DNA of 35,560 bases from a virus: the IMG/VR virus record IMGVR_UViG_3300021378_000078, positions 1 to 35,560 of that record; one strand, written 5' to 3'. Position numbers and translations under genes: made by a program. Below the pieces are notes generated by a model. It made no database searches. It saw only the letters and a program-made list of their open reading frames with translations, and was not told the DNA's origin. Shown piece by piece: positions 13,073-21,414 of this stretch. Position 1 is the stretch's first letter. Each line of letters begins with the position of its first letter.

Positions 13073-13666
13073 TTATGTCTGTCTCGCTATTTTAATTGAA
13101 TCTGCCCATATCTTGGACTTCTGACTCTTCTTAAATTGTTCTGTTGGTAAGAATATTGCTATTTCCCATTCACTCATCGGTACTCTTACCATTCTTGATT
13201 TAACATGATTACTCAGATACATTTTAAGACACGGTCTGAACTCTTTATATTTCCTAGTACTAGAAATTAAATCATAACGTGCTTTCATTAATCTTGATTT
13301 ATCAGTAATTTTTCCTGGAGATAGTTTCATCAATTCATCTAAAAACTTTGCACGGATATCGGGTCTTAGGTAATGTAAATTTAATCCTAAAAAACCACCC
13401 TTTCTTTGTTCAATTAAAAGTACTAAAGGGAATCTATCATAATAGGGTAAAGTCTTTTTATGTTTAGGGTCATAGAAGTACATATACATTGAACCTCTCA
13501 ACTCTCGTGTAGTGGGTTCTAATGCATCATCTTTTAGTAACGCGCTTCTTGCAGGTGTTTTCATATCCTCAATTTTATTACGAAACCACTTCTGGGACTG
13601 CTTAGTCCTAGCAGTAATACCAGCCTTAAATGCCTGGGCCTGTAATGTATCGAATAATGATGCCAT
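13073..13666 (-). CDS. T4-like virion protein, possible DNA end protector gp2
   Basis: A 197-residue basic protein. The central block (LRGSMYMYFYDPKHKKTLPY, YDRFPLVLLIEQRKGGFLGLNLHYLRPDIRAKFLDEL) and the EWEIAIFLPTEQFKK segment near the end look like a family I associate with the gp2 DNA end protector of T4-like phages. T4 gp2 binds the ends of the packaged genome and protects them from RecBCD. It sits next to gp4, which is the T4 neighbour of gp2, supporting the idea. The match is from memory and the protein is shorter than T4 gp2 (274). AGGAG and a TATAAATA box (13688-13695) precede the ATG. Confidence 0.5.
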   Translation of the reverse strand: MASLFDTLQAQAFKAGITARTKQSQKWFRNKIEDMKTPARSALLKDDALEPTTRELRGSMYMYFYDPKHKKTLPYYDRFPLVLLIEQRKGGFLGLNLHYLRPDIRAKFLDELMKLSPGKITDKSRLMKARYDLISSTRKYKEFRPCLKMYLSNHVKSRMVRVPMSEWEIAIFLPTEQFKKSQKSKIWADSIKIARQT

Positions 13667-13687
13667 AAACTTTTTCTCCTGTATAAC

Positions 13688-13695
13688 TATTTATA
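13688..13695 (-). promoter_or_regulatory. T4-type late promoter box, minus strand
   Basis: TATAAATA on the minus strand, about 21 bases before the ATG at 13666, with AGGAG between. It also lies just upstream of the gp4 stop, so it would add late transcription of the gp2-like and downstream genes. Confidence 0.55.
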
Positions 13696-14142
13696 TCAAC
13701 TTTTCAGTAGTTTGATACCTAGATTGCCTAAAGTATCTTCGGTCCATACTTGAAACTTCCAACCTTTATGGTCTGCATATTGTTGTGCTGCTTCCCATTT
13801 AGATTGATTCTTAATGTATGTCATAACCTCATTAATATATCTTTTAGTTTTACGAGAGGGCTTCTTTGGGGGTGATGTTTCTTTCTTTGGTTTAATTTCA
13901 ACCAATATGATTTCTTTATTGTCTAATTCTATTAGTAAGTCTACATAATATCTGTGCAGCTTGTTATCGGTCTTACACTTATAGGGAATAACTATCTCTT
14001 CACTATTCCATCTTTTTACTTTAGGATTACTTTCACACCACTTAAATGCCTGTCTTTCCCATAATGAACGATAAACTACACTGGATGCATCACCCAGATA
14101 TTTATCTTTACGTTTAATTGTATATTTCCCTCTATAAGCCAT
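13696..14142 (-). CDS. 4: gp4 head completion protein, nuclease fold
   Basis: A 148-residue protein, matching T4 gp4 (150), which is needed for head completion before tail joining. It carries a TnsA/restriction-like nuclease core: Glu29 (SLWERQAFKW), Asp68 (RYYVDLLIE) and Glu82-x-Lys84 (LVEIKPK). The residues between 85 and 105 are Lys/Pro-rich, then come helices NEVMTYIKNQSKWEAAQQYA and a WKFQVWTEDTLG end that is typical of the family. It is the first gene of the minus-strand late operon and faces the gp48-like gene across a 54-base divergent promoter region. Nuclease activity is inferred from the conserved residues. Confidence 0.85.
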   Translation of the reverse strand: MAYRGKYTIKRKDKYLGDASSVVYRSLWERQAFKWCESNPKVKRWNSEEIVIPYKCKTDNKLHRYYVDLLIELDNKEIILVEIKPKKETSPPKKPSRKTKRYINEVMTYIKNQSKWEAAQQYADHKGWKFQVWTEDTLGNLGIKLLKS

Positions 14143-14150
14143 TATAAATA
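14143..14150 (+). promoter_or_regulatory. T4-type late promoter box, plus strand
   Basis: TATAAATA directly beside the first base of gp4 (on the other strand). It would start a plus-strand transcript near 14156, about 40 bases before the baseplate gene at 14197. It faces a minus-strand box at 14177-14184. Confidence 0.65.
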
Positions 14151-14176
14151 CTCTATATGTTAGTTAATAATATAAG

Positions 14177-14184
14177 TATTTATA
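14177..14184 (-). promoter_or_regulatory. T4-type late promoter box, minus strand
   Basis: TATAAATA on the minus strand, reading towards gp4 at 14142. With the box at 14143-14150 it makes a face-to-face pair whose transcripts would overlap by several bases. Confidence 0.65.
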
Positions 14185-14196
14185 CGGAGTAAAAGT

Positions 14197-14982
14197 ATGG
14201 CAAATATAACCTTTCCCACAGAGATAAGCTTATCTATTGAAAAAGATGCCAGTTTCGTTAGGATTGAAATAATTAATAAAAGTGGAGACATTATCAGTGA
14301 AGAAGATGGAACCATAAATATGTTTATCCCTAATGGTTTTCAAATGGAAGATAGTGCCAATTTTGGAACAATGAATTTTGGTACTATTGATGCCGTAAAG
14401 AAATTTGCAGGACAATATGGATCTGATCCCGAAGCAGCCAAGGCGAAGGCTACGGCAAGTTCTGGAGAATCACTGGCTATTGGAGCAGCAGTAATTAATA
14501 AATTATTTGCAGGTGCTGGTGATGGAGCTACTATGGCCGCTGCAAATGCAGGTGTAGTTTTAAATAGTAAAGCTACTGCAACATTTGAAGATATGGGTAT
14601 TAGAACTTTCTCATTTAATTTTAAAATGGTTCCTAGTAATAAAGAAGATAGTGATGTTATGAAAAAGATTGAAAAGACTTTTAGGAAATATATGTATCCT
14701 GAAATTATAGGAAATGTAGCAGTGTCATACCCTCCAAGATTTAAGGTTGCTTTTCATAGGGGCAAGAAGATTGATAATTACATGCCTATGATGCATGAGG
14801 CATATTTAACAGGCTTATCTTCAACTTATAATGAAAATAGTAATATGTTTTACCACACCGGCGCTCCCACAGATACAACACTTTCTTTAACATTCCAAGA
14901 AACTAGACAGTTAACAAGGGAAGATATTAATAAAATGGAAAGTATAAGAGATGATTCCCAACAAGAAACTGAGGATGCATAA
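14197..14982 (+). CDS. 48: Baseplate tail tube cap (gp48-like)
   Basis: A 261-residue protein. The C-terminal half has a pattern characteristic of T4-like baseplate tube caps: MGIRTFSFNFKMVPSNKEDS, RKYMYPEI, YPPRFKVAFHRGKKIDNYMP, ending GLSSTYNENSNMFYHTGAPT and TLSLTFQETRQLTREDINKM. The cap sits on the hub and starts tube polymerisation. It is shorter than T4 gp48 (364). The N-terminal half contains an Ala-rich stretch (about 83-120). It is the first gene of the plus-strand late baseplate operon, with a CGGAG ribosome site. The stop overlaps the gp53 start (TAATG). It could instead be named gp54, since both share the fold. Confidence 0.65.
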   Translation: MANITFPTEISLSIEKDASFVRIEIINKSGDIISEEDGTINMFIPNGFQMEDSANFGTMNFGTIDAVKKFAGQYGSDPEAAKAKATASSGESLAIGAAVINKLFAGAGDGATMAAANAGVVLNSKATATFEDMGIRTFSFNFKMVPSNKEDSDVMKKIEKTFRKYMYPEIIGNVAVSYPPRFKVAFHRGKKIDNYMPMMHEAYLTGLSSTYNENSNMFYHTGAPTDTTLSLTFQETRQLTREDINKMESIRDDSQQETEDA

Positions 14983-15932
14983 TGAATTATTTTAAATTTT
15001 TTCCTAAAATAGAATACGATATTAATAGAACAGGTACTACACAAGATATTGTTGATATCTACAGACAGGTTAGGCCTATTGGTGATAGACTTGACGAACA
15101 GTATACCTATACTACCTATGATGTTCAAGATGGTGAAAGACCAGACATTGTTTCTCAAAGATTATATGGAACTACAAAATACTATTGGACATTTTTTGTA
15201 GTAAATGATTTTTTGCATGATGGTTATAAACTTTGGCCTATGAGTACCAGAATGTTGGAAGATTATATAGAAAAAGAATTTAATGGATGGGCAGTAGCAA
15301 GTAATCCAAGACCCAATACAGATTCAGATGGAATTGTAATAGGTCATACTGATTCTATTGCAGGAAGATTTGAATTGGGTGAAACTATTACTGGTGGAAC
15401 CTCAGGTGCCACAGGTACTCTAATCAAGAAAGATATAGATAAGAACCAATTAATTATTCAAGATACTACAGGTTCATTTATAGGTGATGGTAATACATTC
15501 GAAATTATAACTGGTGGTACTTCAAACGATTCGGTACAATCATACAGGGCTTGGAAATATGCAGAGGCACCACATAGATATTATAAAAATGTCATAGATG
15601 CAAATGGTGTTACTTACCAAAGAGAATTTTCTAATATAGTATTTACAGAATCACCCGATGCAGTAAATACAAGTAATAACAATAATACTATTACTAATGA
15701 ATACGAAGCCTTATATGCTAATAGAGAAGGCCTTGTTGATGAAACAAACATTCCTCAAAGGGCTCAACTAGCAGAAGCAGATGCCACAGGAGCATCAGAG
15801 AATGGTTTACAATATATAAGTAATAGACAACACATAATTGCTCTTAACGACCAAAGGTCTAAATTAAGAGTAATCAGACCAGAAAATATAGAGCAGTTTT
15901 ACAACGACTATTTGGAATTAATTAATGAGTGA
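14982..15932 (+). CDS. 53: gp53 baseplate wedge protein
   Basis: A 316-residue protein. The first 105 residues are typical of gp53: MNYFKFFPKIEYD, then the LysM-like segment GERPDIVSQRLYGTTKYYWT and FFVVNDFLHDGYKLWPMS. T4 gp53 (196 residues) clamps neighbouring wedges together. This one is about 120 residues longer. Residues 127-178 form an inserted beta module (LGETITGGTSGATGTL ... IIQDTTGSFIGDGNTFEI) that also appears in other baseplate proteins of this window. The C-terminal third returns to the gp53 pattern (WKYAEAPHRYYKNV, and ending NIEQFYNDYLELIN). It overlaps the next gene by eight bases. Confidence 0.85.
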   Translation: MNYFKFFPKIEYDINRTGTTQDIVDIYRQVRPIGDRLDEQYTYTTYDVQDGERPDIVSQRLYGTTKYYWTFFVVNDFLHDGYKLWPMSTRMLEDYIEKEFNGWAVASNPRPNTDSDGIVIGHTDSIAGRFELGETITGGTSGATGTLIKKDIDKNQLIIQDTTGSFIGDGNTFEIITGGTSNDSVQSYRAWKYAEAPHRYYKNVIDANGVTYQREFSNIVFTESPDAVNTSNNNNTITNEYEALYANREGLVDETNIPQRAQLAEADATGASENGLQYISNRQHIIALNDQRSKLRVIRPENIEQFYNDYLELINE

Positions 15933-17289
15933 AGAATTAAACCCTGGGTTAGGTAAACTTGGTAATGTAGTAGAGGGCACAGAAGTTGCTTCTACTCCTA
16001 CTGGCTATAGAATAGCTAGGTGTAAACTAACTCGACATGATTATGTTAATAAAAAAGATGCTGACCTTGCAAATGAAATATCAGACCTCATTGCATATTT
16101 TAATATAAAAGAAGATTTAGGCAATCCTCAAATAGAAGTTAGAATTGCAATAGGTGATACTGTAAACTTTATTGGTGATGCAAAATTATCTGGTGATGAA
16201 AAAATTGAACTAGTAGTGCAAAAGAATCTACCTGATAGTCTTAAAGGAGACCAACTAGTTCGTGAAATAAAATTAAATTTAAGAATTATAGAAATACAAA
16301 ATTTTACAAGAGTAAAGCCTGGTTTAACTACTTATATTTTAAATTGTGTTTCAGAATATGTAGATTATTCTAATAAGAAAACTATAAAGAATGCATTTAA
16401 TGGTAATGTGGGAACTCTTATAAAAAACATTGCAACAAATGAACTAGATATAAAAGAAAATAAAATTGATATTCAAGAGAATGGAGTTAATATAATAAAA
16501 GGAATATATCCTAATTTAAAACCATTAAATGCTATGAGATGGTTAAAGGAATATTCTTCAGACAGTAATTCTCCTATGTTTTTATATCAAACTAATGATG
16601 GAGTATTAAGATTTAAATCACTAGATAAAATGATTGAAGATTCTAAGTCATACCAAGATTATTTTACATACGAATATAGGCCATTTATTAACTTACCTTT
16701 TAAACAAGCAGATGATGATAGCTATGAACAAGAAAGAACTTATGTAAGGGCACTTTCATCTACTGCAGGTTTCTCTAAATTCATTGCTGCAATGGAAGGT
16801 GCAATGGCATCCAAGACTTTAACTTTGGATATTGCCACTAAAGATTTTAAAGAAAATGAACAATATAAGTTTACAAAGGGTGCCCTAGAATCTGAAAAGT
16901 CATACACAGCAGATAAAAATTATGGTTATGAAGATAGCTTTGATAGTAAGACTTATCATATTTCTAAAAACTCTAAAGCTTATGGTGATGATTTAAATAT
17001 TATGCAAGAACTTAATAGAAATTATATTCATGGAAGAATTGCATCATTAAAGTCATATCAGCATTCAATTATATTGCCAGGTGATTTTTCAATTAGAGTG
17101 GGTCAGTTAATTAACTTAAAGGTAAATCACTCAGGTCATAATGAGGAAGACCGTAAAATTAAAGATGAATTTACAAGTGGCAAATATTTAATTATTAATA
17201 TAGAACATGAATTTAAAAATCAGTATTTACAAACTGTAACTATAGTGAGAGATTCTAGGCCTAAAGAAATTCAAGGGGTGGATAAATAA
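15925..17289 (+). CDS. 27: Baseplate hub protein (gp27-like)
   Basis: A 454-residue protein immediately before gp5, as expected for the hub subunit that carries the spike. The N-terminal half has strands resembling gp27-type hub proteins (YRIARCKLTRHDYV, EIRIAIGDTVNFIGDAKLSG-like segments, TRVKPGLTTYILNCVSEY). The later part has long Lys/Glu/Ser-rich stretches and ends with a hub-like strand block (GDFSIRVGQLINLKVNHSG, GKYLIINIEHEFKNQYLQTV). T4 gp27 has 391 residues. No enzymatic motif is visible. The stop overlaps the gp5 start (TAATG), so hub and spike are co-translated. The call depends on context and strand pattern. Confidence 0.7.
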   Translation: MSEELNPGLGKLGNVVEGTEVASTPTGYRIARCKLTRHDYVNKKDADLANEISDLIAYFNIKEDLGNPQIEVRIAIGDTVNFIGDAKLSGDEKIELVVQKNLPDSLKGDQLVREIKLNLRIIEIQNFTRVKPGLTTYILNCVSEYVDYSNKKTIKNAFNGNVGTLIKNIATNELDIKENKIDIQENGVNIIKGIYPNLKPLNAMRWLKEYSSDSNSPMFLYQTNDGVLRFKSLDKMIEDSKSYQDYFTYEYRPFINLPFKQADDDSYEQERTYVRALSSTAGFSKFIAAMEGAMASKTLTLDIATKDFKENEQYKFTKGALESEKSYTADKNYGYEDSFDSKTYHISKNSKAYGDDLNIMQELNRNYIHGRIASLKSYQHSIILPGDFSIRVGQLINLKVNHSGHNEEDRKIKDEFTSGKYLIINIEHEFKNQYLQTVTIVRDSRPKEIQGVDK

Positions 17290-17828
17290 TGAAAGATGAA
17301 TTTAAAGGTGGCATTTTTACTTGGTTTACTGGTATAGTAGAAGATGTAAAAGACCCAGAAAATCTCAATAGAGTAAAGGTTAGGTGTCTAGGTTTTTATG
17401 CTAGTGAAATTGAAGTTGAAGATTTACCATGGGCAACTGTTATGATGCCAACAACTTCTGCGTCTATAAAAGGTGTAGGTGGTAACCATCACTTGGAAAT
17501 AGGTTCATGGGTAGTAGGATTCTTTAGAGATGGTAACTCAGCACAAGACCCTTTAGTTATGGGTTCTATTGCGACACAAACTGACGGCGTAAAAGATGTT
17601 CCTACAGGTTCTTCTATTACTAATAAAGTTTATAATTCTAAAGCAGGACACAAAATAGAATTAGAAAATAAATCAGGAGACGAAACTATTACAGTTACAC
17701 ATGCAAAAGGTGCAGTAATAACGATTGATAAAGATAGTAATTTATCTATCACTAATAATGGTACTACTGCATTAACTTCCGCGGGTGCCATAACAATAAC
17801 ATCTGCCATTTCGACTACGGTTGTATAA
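17289..17828 (+). CDS. 5: gp5-like baseplate spike, lysozyme-less
   Basis: A 179-residue protein. Residues 1-100 form the OB-fold domain of gp5/VgrG proteins: WFTGIVEDVKDPENLNRVKV, VEDLPWATVMMPT, HHLEIGSWVVGFFRDGNSAQ, DPLVMGSI. The rest is a short needle-like repeat region (HKIELENKSGDETITVTHAK, ITIDKDSNLSITNN, ITITSAIS). The T4 protein (575 residues) has a lysozyme domain between these two; here it is absent. It would form the central spike trimer on the gp27 hub and puncture the outer membrane. It is coupled on both sides by TAATG overlaps. Confidence 0.85.
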   Translation: MKDEFKGGIFTWFTGIVEDVKDPENLNRVKVRCLGFYASEIEVEDLPWATVMMPTTSASIKGVGGNHHLEIGSWVVGFFRDGNSAQDPLVMGSIATQTDGVKDVPTGSSITNKVYNSKAGHKIELENKSGDETITVTHAKGAVITIDKDSNLSITNNGTTALTSAGAITITSAISTTVV

Positions 17829-19057
17829 TGACTGCTCCTTCGTTATCATTACCTCCTTTTGAATGTGAAGCTACTTTACTTCCAAAACCTGCAAATCTTT
17901 CTAACCTTTTCGGTGGTCTTGCAGCATATCCAGAAAAATTAAAAGCACTAGCAGTTACTACTGCGAAAGACGAAGCTGCAGAATATATTAAAATTGCAGA
18001 AGATATACAATCGCAGTTAGATAGTTTAAGGCCGTTACTTGATAAGTATGATCCAAAGAATGTAAAGTTTAGGTCACCAGAAAAAGAATGGGATATTATG
18101 GTAACTCGGTTAACTACCGAATATCCTATGTATGTACAGACTGAAATTCTAGCATTAATTAAAACTTTAGTACCGATTGATTTTAATATCACTGTTATGG
18201 GTATTACTTTTGATATAGTAGAGGTGTTTACTGATCCATCATCTATAAAAGAATCTATAAAAGAAGAAGCAGATAGACTATATGAAATGTTACCAGATGC
18301 ATATAAGAATTATGAGAAGTTTGAAACAAAAGAATTAAAAGCTGATGCAGTATGGAACTATATTAGAACAGAAATGAAAAAGAAAATGAATCTATTAATA
18401 CATGGTGGATTCGGTGCTCTTATTAGTGCCTTTCAGGAGATATGGGATACATTAGGATTACCTGCATTACCGGCACTACAAGTAATTGATGTTGAAGCAT
18501 TAGTAAAAGATAAGACTGCGGCAGAACTTAAAGCAGTATCTGTCTTTGGTTTTACTTTAGAAGATTTATTAGGGGGTGAAATAACTAATAATCTACAGAT
18601 AGATGACTATGATAAAGAAAGATTAAAAGAAAAAGCAAGACAATTTGCAGAAGAGTGGCAAACATACTTACTTAAAGAATGGATGCAAACTGTGACTAAA
18701 TTCTTTTCTGCTATAGGACTTGGGGCCCTAACACAGTGGACTTCATTTAATTTCTGTCAGTTTTTAACTCTGATAGGATTTAATCCTGTTACACTAACAT
18801 TGCCATCCTCTATAAATACAGTAACTCCAGCAGCAGGATTAACTTTACCGACTCTGCAAGAAGTTAGTAATGATACTTCTGGTTTATATGAATTTACTAC
18901 AGTACTTAATCAAACCGAATATGGAACTACAGGAGGAAGTGGCGAGGTATTTTTAGACGGTGTTAAGTTGGCAACAAATAAATACACTCATAATTCTACT
19001 AGTGTAACACTTACTGACCAGCCTATAGCCGACAAGATATTATTGGTTATTGAATAA
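17828..19057 (+). CDS. Large virion-cluster protein of unknown function
   Basis: A 409-residue protein between the spike (gp5) and gp25. It starts Pro-rich (APSLSLPPFECEATLLPKP), is mainly helical in the middle (residues about 40-320, with paired hydrophobic stretches such as IHGGFGALISAFQEIW), and ends in a small beta domain (GSGEVFLDGVKLATNKYTHN, VTLTDQPIADKILLVIE). T4 has no gene of this kind at this place that I recognise. The start overlaps the gp5 stop, so co-assembly with the hub or spike is likely. A spike-associated cargo or tip protein or an assembly chaperone are guesses. No function is assigned. Confidence 0.7.
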   Translation: MTAPSLSLPPFECEATLLPKPANLSNLFGGLAAYPEKLKALAVTTAKDEAAEYIKIAEDIQSQLDSLRPLLDKYDPKNVKFRSPEKEWDIMVTRLTTEYPMYVQTEILALIKTLVPIDFNITVMGITFDIVEVFTDPSSIKESIKEEADRLYEMLPDAYKNYEKFETKELKADAVWNYIRTEMKKKMNLLIHGGFGALISAFQEIWDTLGLPALPALQVIDVEALVKDKTAAELKAVSVFGFTLEDLLGGEITNNLQIDDYDKERLKEKARQFAEEWQTYLLKEWMQTVTKFFSAIGLGALTQWTSFNFCQFLTLIGFNPVTLTLPSSINTVTPAAGLTLPTLQEVSNDTSGLYEFTTVLNQTEYGTTGGSGEVFLDGVKLATNKYTHNSTSVTLTDQPIADKILLVIE

Positions 19058-19074
19058 TTCTTTAACTAAGCCCT

Positions 19075-19082
19075 TATAAATA
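19075..19082 (+). promoter_or_regulatory. T4-type late promoter box before gp25
   Basis: TATAAATA ends six bases before the ATG at 19088. With normal T4 spacing the transcript would begin at or next to that ATG, giving a leaderless message or use of an internal ATG at 19103. Confidence 0.5.
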
Positions 19083-19087
19083 ACTAT

Positions 19088-19540
19088 ATGAGTATACACG
19101 ATATGTCAAATAGTAGAACAAATCCATCTGATAAAACAGGTGGTTCTAATAATATAGCTCGAAAAAAGGGCCATGCTGATTTAGATTTAACTTTGGCAGT
19201 TCATCCATATAGAAAAGATATAATGCCGTTAAGAGATGATAGAGCTATCAGGAATTCATTGAAGAATCTACTCTTAACAGATTCCTTTGAAAGGCCTTTT
19301 CAGCCAGATTTAGGTGCCAATCTTAGAGGGTTACTTTTTGAGCCCATGGGAGTCTTAACTGAACTATCAATAACTAGTCAGATTAAATCAGTAATTAGGA
19401 AAGAAAGTAGAGTAGAAATTCTAAATGTAAATGTAAAAGGTAATGAAAATAAAAATAGATACGACATTACTATAAAATTTAAAATAAAAGAGAATAATCA
19501 AATAGATAAGTTTGACATTTCTCTAAGAAGATTAAGGTAA
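19088..19540 (+). CDS. 25: gp25 baseplate wedge protein
   Basis: A 150-residue member of the gp25/GpW family (T4 gp25, 132 residues), the wedge subunit closest to the sheath and related to TssE of type VI secretion. Family features: KKGHADLDLTLAVHPYRKDI, IRNSLKNLLLTDSFERPFQP (FERPF motif), GANLRGLLFEPM, then a strand pair ending FDISLRRLR. The N-terminal 25 residues are hydrophilic and variable. The start could be ATG 19088 or ATG 19103. It is followed within four bases by gp6, the usual partner. Confidence 0.92.
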   Translation: MSIHDMSNSRTNPSDKTGGSNNIARKKGHADLDLTLAVHPYRKDIMPLRDDRAIRNSLKNLLLTDSFERPFQPDLGANLRGLLFEPMGVLTELSITSQIKSVIRKESRVEILNVNVKGNENKNRYDITIKFKIKENNQIDKFDISLRRLR

Positions 19541-19544
19541 TAAT

Positions 19545-21413
19545 ATGGCTAGTAATTTAAATGTAACCGAACTAGATTTCGACCAAATCAAAGATAACTT
19601 AAAAAATTATCTAAAAAATCAATCTCAGTTTAATGATTTTAACTTTGAAGGAAGTAGTCTTAATGTACTGCTTGATGTTCTTGCATATAATACACATTAT
19701 AATGCAATGGCCGCTCACTATGCATTAAATGAAGCATTCTTAGATTCTGCTCAGATTAGAGGTAATGTAGTTACTCGTGCTAAACTTTTAGGTTATACTC
19801 CAAGAAGTATCCTTGCATCTAGGGCAACAGTAAATATTGTAATTGATGCAACTAATGAAAGTTCTAAGCCTGAAACTTTAATACTTAAAAGAGGGACTAA
19901 ACTTAGGTCACAATTAAGTGGAATCAAGTATGATTTTGCACTTCTTAATAATGAATCTGCTAACCTTGATGCAGTAACTAACAAATATACTTTTAGTAAT
20001 ATTAGTATTGTTCAAGGTGTTCTTAAAAGTCTACTCTATAGAGTTGATAATGATATTGATAATCAGAAATTTCAACTTGCAGATACTGATGCAGATACAA
20101 GCACATTAAGAGTAAGAGTACAAGACAATGAAAAATCAACCTCTTACAATATTTATACAAGATTCGAATCACTACTAAATGTAGATTCTAAAGCTCAAGT
20201 ATATTATCTACAAGAAAATCCAGGTGGTAGATATGAAGTTTACTTTGGAGATGGTATTACTGGTAAGAAACCAGTTAATGATAATATTGTAACTTTGGAT
20301 TATATTTATACAGATGGTGAAGAAGCTAATGGAGCAAGTACTTTTATATTTAATGATACTATCCCTCAACTTACTGGGTCATTTACTAATGCTATTACAA
20401 CTGTAAGTAATGCATCAGGTGGTAATGAACCAGAAACAATAGAGTCAATCAGATTTAATGCTCCTCTTACATTTACTGCACAAAATAGAGCAGTTACTGC
20501 AGAAGATTATAGGTCTATTATTCTAAAAGGATTTGCAAACATTTCTTCTATTGCTACATGGGGTGGAGAAGATAACGACCCTGCAGATTTCGGAACGGTC
20601 TATATTGCAATTAAACCTCTTACAGCACCCACACTTACAGCAACAGAAAAACTCGCGATTAAAGATACTGTACTGAAAGGTAAAAATATTGTTTCTATTA
20701 CTCCAGAAATTGTAGACCCTAACTTTACTAATTTGGAATTAGATGTATTCTTTAAGTATAATCCAAACATTACTGATAGAACTAGTGTTGAACTACAGAA
20801 TGTGGTAAGAGATGTTATTTCGGATTATAATTTTAACAACTTAAATAAGTTTGATGGAGTCTTCAGACATTCTCAACTCTTAAAATTAATTGATTCAGCA
20901 GACCCTTCTATTCTTAACTCAACTATTAGACCTTATATGTATCAGAATATTTCTGCAGGAACTACAGCAGTAGATAATGTATTTAACTTATCCTTTGCTG
21001 CTCCTTTATATGAGTCAGGTGACTCAAGTAATTTCTTAATTAGTTCAAATGCATTTAAATTGGTTCCAGGCGGTGTAGACCATTTCTTTGGTGATATTCC
21101 AATTACGGGGTCTAGTAATAGACAAGTTATGGTTTATAAAGTAGTGGATGGAAATAATATTACTGTTATAAATGATGCAGGACTTATTACTCCATCATCT
21201 GGTAAAATTTCATTAAATAACTTTACTACATCTGCATCAGGTACTTCTATTAAAATTACTGCTATTCCAAACTCACTAGATATAGCGCCTAAAAGAGACC
21301 AGTTAATTAATATAGACCAATCATTTGTAAATATTACTGCACAAGTAGATACTATTTCTACAGCAGGTTCATCAGGCTCAATAGACTATTCAGTTAATTC
21401 TAGGTTAAGATAA
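19545..21413 (+). CDS. 6: gp6 baseplate wedge protein (baseplate J-like)
   Basis: A 622-residue protein, near T4 gp6 (660). The N-terminus carries the highly conserved block: DFDQIKDNLKNYLKNQSQF, FEGSSLNVLLDVLAYNTHYN, ALNEAFLDSAQIRGNVVTRA, LLGYTPRS. Further in are ENPGGRYEVYFGDGITGKKP, and NRAVTAEDYRSIILKGF with ATWGGEDNDP, standard for gp6/BpJ. gp6 dimers form the continuous ring of the baseplate that links wedges. The last 150 residues, after about 470, are a variable beta region. It starts right after gp25 and is followed one base later by the next wedge gene. Confidence 0.95.
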   Translation: MASNLNVTELDFDQIKDNLKNYLKNQSQFNDFNFEGSSLNVLLDVLAYNTHYNAMAAHYALNEAFLDSAQIRGNVVTRAKLLGYTPRSILASRATVNIVIDATNESSKPETLILKRGTKLRSQLSGIKYDFALLNNESANLDAVTNKYTFSNISIVQGVLKSLLYRVDNDIDNQKFQLADTDADTSTLRVRVQDNEKSTSYNIYTRFESLLNVDSKAQVYYLQENPGGRYEVYFGDGITGKKPVNDNIVTLDYIYTDGEEANGASTFIFNDTIPQLTGSFTNAITTVSNASGGNEPETIESIRFNAPLTFTAQNRAVTAEDYRSIILKGFANISSIATWGGEDNDPADFGTVYIAIKPLTAPTLTATEKLAIKDTVLKGKNIVSITPEIVDPNFTNLELDVFFKYNPNITDRTSVELQNVVRDVISDYNFNNLNKFDGVFRHSQLLKLIDSADPSILNSTIRPYMYQNISAGTTAVDNVFNLSFAAPLYESGDSSNFLISSNAFKLVPGGVDHFFGDIPITGSSNRQVMVYKVVDGNNITVINDAGLITPSSGKISLNNFTTSASGTSIKITAIPNSLDIAPKRDQLINIDQSFVNITAQVDTISTAGSSGSIDYSVNSRLR

Positions 21414-21414
21414 T

